This document shows, piece after piece, positions 1 to 7,537 of a DNA stretch of 64,000 nt. Position 1 is the first letter of the stretch, and every line of letters starts with the position of its first letter. Origin of the DNA: CAVXNB01 sp963763085 (lineage in GTDB: Bacteria > Actinomycetota > Acidimicrobiia > Acidimicrobiales > Bog-793); the NCBI GenBank assembly GCA_963763085.1, contig CAVXNB010000001.1:1116001-1180000 (forward strand), in the 5' to 3' direction. A program made the position numbers and the translations under genes. Below the pieces are notes generated by a model, which ran no database searches, was not told where the DNA came from, and was given only the letters and a program-made list of their open reading frames with translations.

Positions 1-1913
1 CCGGGTCGGTCCGGGTAGTTGAGGAGTTTGGCGCACGTGGCGTCCAAGATCTGCCACGAAAGGGGCTGGAACGCGAGAGCGGGGTCCAGGGAGTCGACGT
101 CGTAGAGCGAGTCCATTCGAAGGGTGCCACCTCGCAGGGGTCGACTCAATGGGACCGCCGGCTGATCGACTGTCACCCACGCGTAGCCGTCGGCAACGGT
201 GATCGACTGGGGACTACCGCCGACGTCTATCGTCGCAGCTGGGGTGCCTGTGGTGGCATCGATACGGGTGACGGTTCCGTCCCCGCTGTTGGCCACCCAC
301 ACGGAGCCGTCGCCAACTGCCAGTCCGTTCGGCGAGTCGCCCACCCTGATGGTCGCGGTTACCGCCGCCGTGGTCGGGTCGATGCGAACGACGGCGTTGT
401 CATCGCTGTCTACCACCCAAACGCTGCCGTCGCCGACCGCGATCGCGCCTGGGCCGTGCCCGACGGCGATGGGCGTGGTAAGGCCAGTGGCGTCGATGCG
501 GGTAACTGTGTCGGACTCGTTGCCGGTCACCCACACGGCGTCGCCACCGAAGTCGATTCCTGTGGGTCCCGCGTTGGGGTCAAACTGTTTGACGAGGCGT
601 CCTGTGTCCGGGTCAAGTTCGCTCGCGTTCCCAGCGAAGGGTGCGACCCACAAGGTGTCACCGTGGGCTGATATGGCCGCCGGGCTGCCGGGCACCACGT
701 TGCCGACATGGACGGTCCGGTCCACCATGTCGAAGAGTGGATCGATCCGGTCGACCGCCACCCAGGTGTCCGAAGGGTTCGAAGTCGTCACCCACACCGC
801 CGTGTCGGTCGCGGCGATTCCGGTCGGAGGTTGGTTGAGAGAAATCGTCCGCACCGTCTGAAGGGTCTTCGGGTCGATACGCGAGACGGTTTGATCATCG
901 ACGTTGGCGACCCAAATCGAGCCAGCTCCGAACGCGATCGGCCCGGGCCTCGCTCCCACACCCACGACGGCGGTCACACGCCCAGAGCGAGTGTCGATCG
1001 CCGCCACCGTGTTCGGCCTGGCGAGCACAGACTTCGTGCCAGTCATCTCCACGATGCCGGCGCTTGTTGCCGCCACCAGGAGCAGGGCGCCCCCAGCGGC
1101 CATCAACACCCGCCCCCGACCCGGTCGTGACCGCCTGGCGAGCCTCGCCTCGCGCTCCGACCGGTGGGGCGCCTTCAATCCAGGATCATGGTTGAGGATT
1201 CCCAACTCAAGGGAGCGCAGCTCCGGGCCCGGCTCGAGTCCGAGCTCGTCGCCCAGCTTGTCGCGACCGCGGCGGTAGACGGCAAGCGCGTCCACCTGGC
1301 GCCCGCATCGGTACAGGGCCAGCATCAGGCATCCCAACAGCCGCTCCCGGGTTGGGTAACGCTCAACAAGCGCCTCCAACTCCGCGACGAGGTGCCGGTG
1401 ACGGCCGAGCATCAGGTCGGCCTCGATTCGGTCCTCCACCGCACCCAAGCGGGCCTCGACCAGACGGGCGATATCGACCTGGGCGAACGGCTCATAAGAC
1501 AGGTCGGCCAGCGGTTCCCCGCGCCAGAGCCCGAGCGCCGTCTCCAGCAGCTCCCGTGCTCGGAGGGCGTCGCCCTCACCGAGCGCGGCCCGGGCCTCGG
1601 AGATGAGGGCCTCGAAGCGGTCGGCGTCAACCTGGGCCGCCCCCAGCGAGACCACATAACCACCAGCGCGGGTCAGCAGCACTTCGCCGCCAAGTGTCTT
1701 GCGCAGGTTCGACACATACACCCGGACAGTCGTGGGCGCCGACGGCGGCGGGTGCTCGCCCCACAGCGCATCGACCAACCGGTCATTCGAGACGACCTGG
1801 TTGCGGTGAAGCAGCAGTACCGCCAGCAACGCCCGCTGTTTGGGCCCCCCCAGTACTACGGGCTGGTCGCGCTCGACTACCTCAAGCGGACCCAGGATTC
1901 GAAACTCCAACAC
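1..1913 (-). CDS. SARP/BTAD regulator fused to membrane segment, beta-propeller and solute-binding domain (3' end outside window)
   Basis: Reading the minus strand from a GTG at 1913 (a TTG follows directly at 1910) gives an open frame of about 637 codons that leaves the window. It begins LEFRILGPLEV, the usual start of SARP regulators. A winged-helix DNA-binding domain covers roughly residues 1-90 and a bacterial transcriptional activation (BTAD) domain about 95-245. A hydrophobic segment near 270-290 (MAAGGALLLVAATSAGIV) probably crosses the membrane. About six propeller blades follow, with the recurring pattern GPxxIAxGxGSVWVxNxxDxTVxRID. The last visible stretch (GGTLRMDSLYDVDSLDPALA) resembles the start of family 5 peptide-binding proteins. 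I infer a membrane-anchored one-component regulator with an outside sensor. It is divergent from the gene at 2084. The start codon is uncertain by one residue. Confidence 0.85.
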   Translation of the reverse strand, partial: MLEFRILGPLEVVERDQPVVLGGPKQRALLAVLLLHRNQVVSNDRLVDALWGEHPPPSAPTTVRVYVSNLRKTLGGEVLLTRAGGYVVSLGAAQVDADRFEALISEARAALGEGDALRARELLETALGLWRGEPLADLSYEPFAQVDIARLVEARLGAVEDRIEADLMLGRHRHLVAELEALVERYPTRERLLGCLMLALYRCGRQVDALAVYRRGRDKLGDELGLEPGPELRSLELGILNHDPGLKAPHRSEREARLARRSRPGRGRVLMAAGGALLLVAATSAGIVEMTGTKSVLARPNTVAAIDTRSGRVTAVVGVGARPGPIAFGAGSIWVANVDDQTVSRIDPKTLQTVRTISLNQPPTGIAATDTAVWVTTSNPSDTWVAVDRIDPLFDMVDRTVHVGNVVPGSPAAISAHGDTLWVAPFAGNASELDPDTGRLVKQFDPNAGPTGIDFGGDAVWVTGNESDTVTRIDATGLTTPIAVGHGPGAIAVGDGSVWVVDSDDNAVVRIDPTTAAVTATIRVGDSPNGLAVGDGSVWVANSGDGTVTRIDATTGTPAATIDVGGSPQSITVADGYAWVTVDQPAVPLSRPLRGGTLRMDSLYDVDSLDPALAFQPLSWQILDATCAKLLNYPDRP

Positions 1914-2001
1914 TCACCCAACCCCCCCACAGCCTGAAGGTACACCACCATCGAAATCGCGTGAAACCACGCGGAGCAGACGCTTTTACAGATCATTTAC
2001 G

Positions 2002-2024
2002 CCGGTTAACCAGTCTTCAACCGG
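2002..2024. promoter_or_regulatory. Inverted repeat in the divergent regulator/membrane-protein gap
   Basis: CCGGTT and AACCGG are separated by 11 bases in the 170-base gap between the SARP gene and the small membrane protein gene. It is a possible operator. No protein is known to bind it, and SARPs usually prefer direct repeats. Confidence 0.3.
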
Positions 2025-2083
2025 GCTGTCCCATAGTTGGCGACCATGCACCAGACGATCCCGGCCACCCGGGAACTCAGACA

Positions 2084-2416
2084 GTGAGACCTCGAATACA
2101 CCTGGCCGCCATCATTGTCGCCGTGGCGTTGGGCATCTCCGACCCTGCCCCAGGGGTGGCACGGGCCAACCTGGCTGCGCACTCCGCTATGACCACCGCA
2201 CCCCAGCCGGCAGCACAGGTCGTCCGTGTCTCCACGACCGGCTTCGACTGGGGCGACGCCGCAATCGGTGCCGCGGCCGGATTCGGCCTGTCGATGCTCG
2301 CCCTCGGCGGCGGGCTGGTAATCGCCGGGGCGCGGCGTCCCGGCCATCCGTCCGGAGTGGCGGACCGCGGACACCCAACACGACATAGCCGGCACACCAT
2401 CTCTCGAGCCCCATAG
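2084..2416 (+). CDS. Small exported protein with C-terminal membrane anchor
   Basis: Starts at GTG 2084 and encodes 110 residues. The N-terminus (RIHLAAIIVAVALGI) looks like a signal peptide. Near residue 53 is FDWGDAAIGA followed by a hydrophobic stretch (GFGLSMLALGGGLVIAG) and an Arg-rich tail. Small actinobacterial proteins with an FDWGDAxIGA segment and a single anchor are common and have no assigned function, as far as I recall. It is transcribed away from the SARP regulator and followed at once by the secreted-protein gene, so the three may belong to one surface-related locus. The start is chosen because it gives a proper signal peptide. No function can be assigned. Confidence 0.65.
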   Translation: MRPRIHLAAIIVAVALGISDPAPGVARANLAAHSAMTTAPQPAAQVVRVSTTGFDWGDAAIGAAAGFGLSMLALGGGLVIAGARRPGHPSGVADRGHPTRHSRHTISRAP

Positions 2417-2455
2417 CAAGCAATGCAAACCCGAACAGACATGAAGGACACGATC

Positions 2456-2998
2456 ATGAACCATAAGATCAGCGCAGCCGTCTTGGCCCTCAGCGCCGCA
2501 GCCACGGCAGGCGCCGCGGCCGCCACGACCGCTGCCGGGCCGGCCAGCGCCAACGTCTCTCCAGTCCCCGCCAACGCAGGCTGTCCGACCGCGTTCCAGC
2601 TGCTCAGCGTCTCCGCACTTGAGGCAACCGGCCCTTACATCGATCCCCGGATCGTCGACCAGGCAGGAAACGACAACGGCTTGGTGTGCGGGTTCCCGCT
2701 CCCCCCTGGTCGCGCGAGGCCGACTGCCAAACCGGCGGAACGGTGGCATGCCATCTCGGGGACCGTCACGAACTACTCCAGCGACGTCCCCCCGTGTGTC
2801 GGCCAAACCTGGTTCGTGCTCAGCCACCTGCTCGGCCACCGCAATGTCAAGGTCGACGACAGCTTTCGGGCCGAATGGAGCTGCCTTTCCCGCGGGCCGT
2901 CGAAGTTCCCTGAAACCGACCCAAAACCCACCAAAAACGGAGGTACAGAAGTGCATCCAGCTCAATCTCGATTTGCCCACACCCAAGAGGAGGCACTG
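2456..2998 (+). CDS. Secreted small protein, possibly frameshifted; reading frame runs on into the Kelch gene
   Basis: ATG 2456 has a GAAGGA ribosome site and starts a clear signal peptide (ISAAVLALSAAATAGAAAA, cleavage near ASA). The mature part begins with CPTAFQLLSVSALEATGPY and continues to NDNGLVCGFPLP, a segment I recognise from small exported actinobacterial proteins of unknown role. After a run of six C near 2707 the sequence stops resembling that family. The next frame over (READCQTGGTVACHLG, about 2716-2763) looks more like its continuation, which suggests a lost base. In the sequence as given there is no stop, and the frame passes directly into the Kelch protein at 2999. The codons from about 2910 to 2995 look non-coding. 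I read this as a separate, probably damaged gene rather than a true fusion. Confidence 0.5.
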
Positions 2999-4183
2999 AT
3001 GAGGAAGCAGACAGTGATGAGGAAATTGTTTGCCTCAAAGGGCCACGCTAGGCGCCATGTCAGCGCCCTCGCGCTCGTCGTCGCCGCGCTAGCAACGAGC
3101 GCGCCGAACGCTGTCGCGGCCACCCCGCCCGGCGCGCTGACCTGGGCCGTGCAACCGCCGATCCCAACCGCACGCGGATGTTCGGCCAGCACAGTCTTGG
3201 ACGGGAGCATCTACGTTGTAGGCGGGTACACAGCCGGCGAGGGGAGCGCGCTCAGCACAGCTGAGGCGTACGACCCCTGGACACAGCACTGGAGAACTGT
3301 CACCCCGATGCCAGCGGCTGAAAGCTGCCTCGCTGCCGCCAGCCTGGACGGCCGGGTCTACACCATCGGAGGAGTAGACGAAGCAGGCGACACCGTGGCA
3401 ACGGTCCTTTCCTACGCGCCGAACTCTGGCAACTGGCAAACCGATGCGCCTCTGTTGGACGCCACCGACGGCGATGCCGCGGTCGCCAACGCCGGCCACA
3501 TCTATGTCGTGGGTGGGGAAGACGAGGCCGGGAACGTAGTCGCCACTCTTGAGATCTACGACGCCCGGACTAACCGCTGGGCCCAGGGCCGGTCGATGCC
3601 GACGGCGCGCTGGGGCCCCGGGGTCGCCTGGTCGGGCAATCATCTCTATGCGATAGGGGGCTTCGACAACGACGCCAACCCCCTCAGCACGGTCGAAGCC
3701 TACGACCCGGCTACCAACACATGGCAGGAGAGAGCTCCGATGCCGAGCGTAGGTTCGCATCCAGCAGTGGGGACGCTCGACGACGGCCGGATCATCGTCG
3801 CCGGTGGAGGCCCCACGTTCTCTGAGACCGCCGACGTGGAGCTGTACACACCATGGTCGAACACCTGGCAGCAGCTGACACCGTTGCCGGTGCCTACGAT
3901 CCCCACCGGCGCGGTGGTGTGCAATACGTTCTACGTCATCAGCGGTTTTGTCGGCGGGCCGACGAAGGATGTAACCACGTCCGTTTGGGCGGCCGTCGTC
4001 CGCAAGCACCCAGTTGTCTGGCCTACCTCGGAGAGATTCAGATCTCGGGTTTCACGACTGCTGGCGCCGTCGCGTCAATACCTCGCTCAGGTCCTCGGCG
4101 GTTGGGACGGAGAGGGCGTCAACCGCCTATCGCGAAGCTTCCCCGCGGTTGCTCTGCAGCGCACGAGGGCGTTGAACGGTTGA
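2999..4183 (+). CDS. Exported Kelch-repeat protein
   Basis: ATG 2999 follows a strong ribosome site (AGAGGAGG, six bases upstream), so I start here although the frame is open further up. The 394-residue product has a signal peptide (HVSALALVVAALATSAPNAVA) and then five or six Kelch blades of about 48 residues. Typical signatures are IYVVGG, YTIGG and LYAIGG, each followed by a YDPxTxxW motif (for example AYDPATNTW). Kelch propellers are binding scaffolds, and secreted bacterial ones are often carbohydrate- or surface-related, but no ligand can be named. The last 60 residues after the final blade are unlike the rest and may be read-through sequence. It probably shares a transcript with the secreted protein before it. 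Confidence 0.75.
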   Translation: MRKQTVMRKLFASKGHARRHVSALALVVAALATSAPNAVAATPPGALTWAVQPPIPTARGCSASTVLDGSIYVVGGYTAGEGSALSTAEAYDPWTQHWRTVTPMPAAESCLAAASLDGRVYTIGGVDEAGDTVATVLSYAPNSGNWQTDAPLLDATDGDAAVANAGHIYVVGGEDEAGNVVATLEIYDARTNRWAQGRSMPTARWGPGVAWSGNHLYAIGGFDNDANPLSTVEAYDPATNTWQERAPMPSVGSHPAVGTLDDGRIIVAGGGPTFSETADVELYTPWSNTWQQLTPLPVPTIPTGAVVCNTFYVISGFVGGPTKDVTTSVWAAVVRKHPVVWPTSERFRSRVSRLLAPSRQYLAQVLGGWDGEGVNRLSRSFPAVALQRTRALNG

Positions 4184-4361
4184 TTGATGGCTCTTCTCAA
4201 TGAACTGGGGCGCGTGAACATCTGACCGCGCTCTGATAGGTATCCACCTGCGCGGCAAGGGGCCTCGCCATTCTCGTGGCTGTCGAAAGCTTCGAGAGAG
4301 GAGGGGCCCCCTGCCATCGGAATCTGCTGTGTCCAGCCGCGGGCGTGACGCAAGTGAGCGT

Positions 4362-4536
4362 CTATCCCGATCGGACCCGTTCGTCGTTCAGCATGCGTCG
4401 GAAGACCTCGTCGGAGATACGCCCGTCGGAGCGCCCGGATCGCCTCAGTCTTGGTGTCGCCGACGGCTATTCGCGACTCGAAGTAGGTGCGACCCGCTCC
4501 CTGACGCCGCATTTGAGTGAGCGCGATGCGGGCGGA
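4362..4536 (-). pseudogene. IS110-family transposase C-terminal relic
   Basis: On the minus strand the segment reads RIALTQMRRQGAGRTYFES, then RIAVGDTKTEAIRALRR, then after a one-base shift near 4420 RISDEVFRRMLNDERVRSG and a stop. This matches the C-terminal pattern of IS110-type transposases (Tyr/Phe-rich segment, a GKTxxEALRxLKRxLSDxVxRxL motif and a basic end). Only about 55 codons remain, so it is a dead fragment. It lies directly beside the outermost tRNA-Gly relic at the island edge. Confidence 0.6.
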
Positions 4537-4562
4537 GCGGACGGGAGCGGACGACGGACGGA

Positions 4563-4589
4563 GCGGACGAGGATTCGAACCCACGACCC
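4563..4589 (-). repeat. tRNA-Gly 3'-end relic 1 (degenerate attachment site)
   Basis: This segment matches the T-arm and acceptor end of the intact tRNA-Gly at 12257-12328, except that two bases are missing in the T-stem. It shares a base change (CCACGACCC instead of CCGCGACCC) with the relic at 7009. Integrative elements that insert at tRNA 3' ends leave such copies, so I read it as an old attachment-site remnant marking the far edge of the island. Confidence 0.55.
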
Positions 4590-4632
4590 GCGACTCCGCG
4601 ACTGGCGGTCTCCCTTCAAGTTTGAGGCGACA

Positions 4633-5184
4633 TCAGCGAGTACGAGTGCAGAACTCCGTCCAGGCGTCCAACGCTTCAGCGGCATCCATAGCGGCCACCA
4701 CGTGGCGCTGGAATCCAGCGGTATGAATGAGTCTCTCCGCCAGCCAATCAGGAACAGGCTCACGGACCGGGTAGGCAAGCACTTCGACACCGGCAAGGCG
4801 GCCGAGACGCGCGACGATTTCTGCCAGGTTCGCGACGTCAGGGTTGCTGTTCTCTATCACTCGCGCGGCAGCCTCGGCGTATACCTCACCGTCACTTCGC
4901 GCTCCCACAGCCCAGATCTCACAGATCTCCACATCTGCCGCCGTTATCCGGTAAATGATCCGCCAGGTATTTCGCCCGACTACGAGCTTGCGAAAACCTG
5001 TGAGCTCATCACCAAGGGGGAAGCCGGCCTCGGGGTCGGTTTCGAGAACAAGGAGCTTCTTGAGCACCCGCGGTACTGCAGACGGTCCTATGCGCCGGAG
5101 GTCATCGACGGCGGCAGCCGTGAAGACTATGCGCGGCTTGTCTTTATCAATCGGCCGCCCCCCGGAGCGCCCTCTCTTCGTCAA
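4633..5184 (-). CDS. RelE/ParE-family toxin with long C-terminal extension
   Basis: Starts at TTG 5184, 14 bases after the antitoxin stop, and encodes 183 residues. Residues about 18-95 have the RelE/ParE fold pattern: RIVFTAAAVDDLRRI near the start, a helix pair, then FRKLVVGRNTWRIIYRI and a strand IWAVGARSD. Family members are usually 85-110 residues, so the extra 80 C-terminal residues (predicted helical, no motif recognised) are unusual. Toxins of this class cleave mRNA or poison gyrase; which one cannot be told here. It is encoded downstream of its likely antitoxin on the same transcript. Together with two other toxin-antitoxin pairs it sits between tRNA-Gly relics, consistent with an island-stabilising role. 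Confidence 0.7.
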   Translation of the reverse strand: MTKRGRSGGRPIDKDKPRIVFTAAAVDDLRRIGPSAVPRVLKKLLVLETDPEAGFPLGDELTGFRKLVVGRNTWRIIYRITAADVEICEIWAVGARSDGEVYAEAAARVIENSNPDVANLAEIVARLGRLAGVEVLAYPVREPVPDWLAERLIHTAGFQRHVVAAMDAAEALDAWTEFCTRTR

Positions 5185-5198
5185 GCTGGTTGCCGGAC

Positions 5199-5498
5199 TC
5201 AGTCTTCGTCGGGAAGGGCGTCGAGCTCCTCGCGCGAAAGGCCGAAGGTACCGAGCAAATCATCGAAGGGGACGCGCTCGCCAGAGTCGGTCGCCACACG
5301 GGAGAGAACGAGCGCAAGGTCGCGGAGATCCGCTCGTGCCTCTTCGAGAGCCTCGATCCGGTTCATTCCGATCATCGCCGCGACAGGCTCGCCGTGTCGT
5401 TCGAGGATGATGTCAACTTCGGAAGCCGCGGCGACGAGACCCGACACGCCTCGGCGTGCTGCTTCCGTGATACTCAAGCGAAGATCGACCGTGGACAC
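5199..5498 (-). CDS. Phd/YefM-like antitoxin
   Basis: GTG 5498 gives a 99-residue protein beginning STVDLRLSITEAARRGVSGL, continuing to VDIILERHGEPVAAMIGM. This is the N-terminal DNA-binding half of Phd/YefM antitoxins (two strands with RHGEPVA followed by a helix). The C-terminal half, rich in Glu and Asp (EALEEARADLRDLALVL), would bind and neutralise the toxin. Antitoxin-first order and the short gap to the toxin are standard. The longer frame upstream to 5594 is rejected because it crosses the promoter and operator. A TATAGT box lies six bases before the GTG, suggesting a leaderless transcript. Confidence 0.75.
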   Translation of the reverse strand: MSTVDLRLSITEAARRGVSGLVAAASEVDIILERHGEPVAAMIGMNRIEALEEARADLRDLALVLSRVATDSGERVPFDDLLGTFGLSREELDALPDED

Positions 5499-5505
5499 GG
5501 GTTTA

Positions 5506-5525
5506 CTATACAGATTTCTATATAG
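5506..5525 (-). promoter_or_regulatory. Promoter and operator of the first toxin-antitoxin pair
   Basis: On the minus strand CTATATAG, AAAT and CTGTATAG form a near-perfect inverted repeat whose right half contains the -10 box TATAGT. The GTG of the antitoxin starts six bases after that box. An operator overlapping the promoter is what autorepression by a Phd-type antitoxin would use. Confidence 0.55.
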
Positions 5526-5668
5526 CTCTGCAATCGAAGACCTCCTGCCAGTCGCATCCCTACCGAGGTCCCATGCCGGGCACCCGAACCACATCCGCCA
5601 ACCGACTGCGTTTCGGCAAACCCGCTCGGCGGCGGCGACAACGCCCCGCTCCCGACAAGTCTTTCCCG

Positions 5669-5825
5669 CTTATTTGTCGGGCGGACGTCGGGATTCGACC
5701 CCGCGACTCTTGGCAAGGTTATGGCAGTCGTCTTGCCACTTCTCCTGAGTGCGACCTGCTCTGCTGTCCGAGGAATCGTCCATTGCGTCGATCTCGTAAC
5801 TTCCTGTAGTAGAGCGATCCACTAA
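5669..5825 (-). repeat. Direct repeat A containing tRNA-Gly relic 2
   Basis: This block is a diverged copy of the block at 6995-7161. Both start with CTTATTTGTCG, continue with a tRNA-Gly 3' half (5681-5720 here, with several substitutions), then about 70 bases of weaker similarity including a conserved AATCGTCCA, and end with GTAGTAGAGC. In this copy the terminal palindrome is broken on its right side. The layout suggests an attachment site plus adjacent element DNA, left by tandem insertion at the tRNA. Confidence 0.6.
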
Positions 5826-5874
5826 CGCCGCGCCGAGCGCGACAGGCTGTCATCTGCTGCCTCCCGAACCAACA

Positions 5875-5894
5875 ATGACTATAATAATGGTCAT
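5875..5894 (+). promoter_or_regulatory. Promoter and operator of the second toxin-antitoxin pair
   Basis: ATGAC and GTCAT flank a ten-base spacer that contains a perfect -10 box, TATAAT (5880-5885). ATG 5893 begins seven bases after the box, so transcription should start at or next to the start codon (leaderless). The inverted repeat around the -10 is a good autorepression site. Confidence 0.55.
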
Positions 5895-6162
5895 GTCTGA
5901 TACTTTGCCGCTCGCCGAGATCAAGGCCCATCTGTCCGAGATTGTCGACCGAGTCGAACGCGAGCACGACCGCGTAGTGCTCACTCGCAATGGGCGACCG
6001 GCGGCGATAATCATGAGCCCGGCTGACTTGGAGGCCCTGGAGGACACCCTCGAATTGCTGTCCAATCCCGAGGCATTGGCAGAGATCAAAGCCGCGAGGG
6101 CTGACGCCGCTGAGGGTCGAGTGCTCGGTGCCGAGGAGTTGCGCGCGAAGTACCTTCGCTAG
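5893..6162 (+). CDS. Phd/YefM-family antitoxin
   Basis: The 89-residue protein starts MSDTLPLAEIKAHLSEIVDRV and contains VVLTRNGRPAAIIMSPADLEAL, the defining pattern of Phd/YefM antitoxins: an N-terminal DNA-binding fold, then an acidic helical tail (EALEDTLELL) that wraps the toxin. An in-frame ATG at 5875 lies inside the promoter/operator, so the start at 5893 is preferred. Its stop codon overlaps the toxin start by one base (TAGTG), so the two are translationally coupled. It is expected to repress its own promoter alone or with the toxin. Confidence 0.85.
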   Translation: MSDTLPLAEIKAHLSEIVDRVEREHDRVVLTRNGRPAAIIMSPADLEALEDTLELLSNPEALAEIKAARADAAEGRVLGAEELRAKYLR

Positions 6163-6437
6163 TGACGGCCCCTGGCTACCGACTGGTCGTCACAGCAACC
6201 GCAGAGCGGACACTTGCCCGCCTACCCGAGAGCGTCGCCGCCGCAATCGTTGAGTTCATGATCGGCGCACTGGTAGAGGCACCCCGTCGAGTCGGCCACC
6301 CGCTTCAACGTGAACTCGCGGGACTGTGGGCGGCTCGCCGCGGACCCTACCGTGTCGTTTACGAGATCGACGATGAAGGCTTGACCGTGACAGTCATGCG
6401 CATCGATCATCGCGCCGACATCTACCGTCGCCGCTGA
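6162..6437 (+). CDS. RelE-family mRNA interferase toxin
   Basis: The GTG at 6162 overlaps the antitoxin stop. The 91-residue product is of normal length for the family. It opens with YRLVVTATAERTLARLPESV, has the central basic segment LWAARRGPYRVVYEIDDE and ends with VMRIDHRADIYRR. The Arg/Tyr/His-rich end (RIDHRADIYRR) is the typical RelE C-terminal signature, contributing residues used for ribosome-dependent mRNA cleavage. No truncation is seen. The pair is complete and probably active, and it lies between the two large direct repeats. Confidence 0.85.
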   Translation: MTAPGYRLVVTATAERTLARLPESVAAAIVEFMIGALVEAPRRVGHPLQRELAGLWAARRGPYRVVYEIDDEGLTVTVMRIDHRADIYRRR

Positions 6438-6994
6438 GAGCGCAAAGTTAGCGTCTCTCGTTGACGAAGAGCGCGAGCTGCGGCCTCCAGACGAGGACCG
6501 TCGCGTATCGGTTCCCGAACTGCGTCGAGAGGCAGTCGTCAGCGCCACCGTGAGACGGCCCGCCCGGTAAAGGAACCCTTTGGTGCCCGTGGACGACGAG
6601 CATCCAACGATTCTGCTGCTGATATGCGCGCCACGTCTCGTCGGCGCGGATCAGGGATAAATGTTGCCTATATCCAAGCGTGTGTTCTGCTCTCCGTGCG
6701 AGAGGAGCGCCCCACTCAAGCATGCTGAGACACCGGCCGCGAGAGCTCCTGGTGACCGTTCGCTCCTCACACTCTCCCGCGCCGGGTGCCGGGCCTCCGT
6801 CTACTCACCCGCAGCACCTCTCGCTTGGAAGACGTCGAGCTCCTCCAGTTGCGGCAGGAACTGGCAATACCGCAAGTAGAGCGCACGAAAAAGTGATGAT
6901 CCTGCCCATGTACTGGACAATCAACGCGCCGTCGTCTACTACGCAAAGTGTCGGCTGCATTCGCCGAGCCGCCAAATAGGTCCTCGGACCTGCA
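6438..6994. other. Gap with decayed coding remnants
   Basis: No intact gene is seen. On the minus strand 6790-6890 one frame ends LYLRYCQFLPQLEELDVFQ and then ARGAAGE before a stop, which looks like a real protein C-terminus without its beginning. A frame at 6448-6723 (minus) contains VVHGHQRVPLPG, faintly like HicA toxins, but it is too weak to call. I treat the stretch as eroded accessory DNA between the second toxin-antitoxin pair and repeat B. Confidence 0.35.
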
Positions 6995-7161
6995 CTTATT
7001 TGTCGTGAGCGGACGACGGGATTCGAACCCACGACCCTCACCTTGGCAAGGTTCTGGGAAACGTCCAGCTAGAAGTCTCGGGTTCTGCCACGTGGCCTTC
7101 TGTCCACGAAATCGTCCACTCCGTCCATCTAGTGGCCCCTTGTAGTAGAGCGCTCTACTAC
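6995..7161 (-). repeat. Direct repeat B containing tRNA-Gly relic 3
   Basis: Starts with CTTATTTGTCG and contains, at 7009-7052, a copy of the last ~43 bases of tRNA-Gly(GCC) that differs from the intact gene at only one position. It then shares a weaker flank with repeat A and ends in a perfect palindrome. The D-arm and 5' acceptor strand are missing, so it cannot be a functional tRNA. It is best explained as an attachment site formed when an element inserted at the tRNA 3' end. The element would span from here to 12257. Confidence 0.7.
7142..7161. promoter_or_regulatory. Perfect 20-bp palindrome
   Basis: GTAGTAGAGCGCTCTACTAC is identical to its reverse complement. A half-broken version lies at the same relative place in repeat A (5806-5825). 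A dimeric protein such as a recombinase, a relaxase accessory factor or a repressor could bind it; which one is unknown. Confidence 0.45.
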
Positions 7162-7261
7162 GGTCAGGCCGGACGTGGCCGGCGGGATTTGCCCTCTCCA
7201 GAACACGTCGTGACTAGGCACGGCACGAAGGATCAAATGAGAGTCTCGACGAATTTTGAAA

Positions 7262-7537
7262 TCAGCTCACGCGGAGGTATTGGCGCACCGCTCGCCGGAT
7301 GGCCTCTGAAACACTGATGTGCTCCTCGGCGGCGCGCAGAATCAAGTCCCGTTTGAGATCAGGGTCCAGGCGCACGGACTCGACCGAGGCTGCGGAGGAC
7401 CCCATTGTCGGCCGACCTCCTCGGCGACGAAGAATCTCCTCGACGTCATAGCCAGCCTCGGCCTCGTCGGCCAAGGCTTCGACCATCTCATCGGTGATCG
7501 GCGTCCCGTCCTTCTTACGTCCGTGAGTCTTGGTCAT
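7262..7537 (-). CDS. Ribbon-helix-helix (CopG-like) antitoxin
   Basis: The 91-residue protein begins MTKTHGRKKDGTPITDEMVE and has a short central linker GGRPTMGSSAASVESVRL. It then has a ribbon-helix-helix core: strand SVRLDPDLKRDLI, helix, and VSEAIRRAVRQYL. This matches antitoxins paired with small DUF4258/BrnT-like toxins. Unusually, the antitoxin follows its toxin. Its ATG overlaps the toxin stop as ATGA, so it is translated by coupling. It should bind DNA as a dimer and repress the pair. Confidence 0.75.
   Translation of the reverse strand: MTKTHGRKKDGTPITDEMVEALADEAEAGYDVEEILRRRGGRPTMGSSAASVESVRLDPDLKRDLILRAAEEHISVSEAIRRAVRQYLRVS

Noticed and set aside
6448..6723. HicA-like frame on the minus strand
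   Set aside because: Only a short VVHGHQRVPLPG resemblance; the rest does not fit and no HicB partner is present.
6948..7145. Plus-strand frame containing SGRRDSNPRPSPWQGSG
   Set aside because: This is the well-known false translation of a tRNA 3' end; the DNA is the tRNA-Gly relic.
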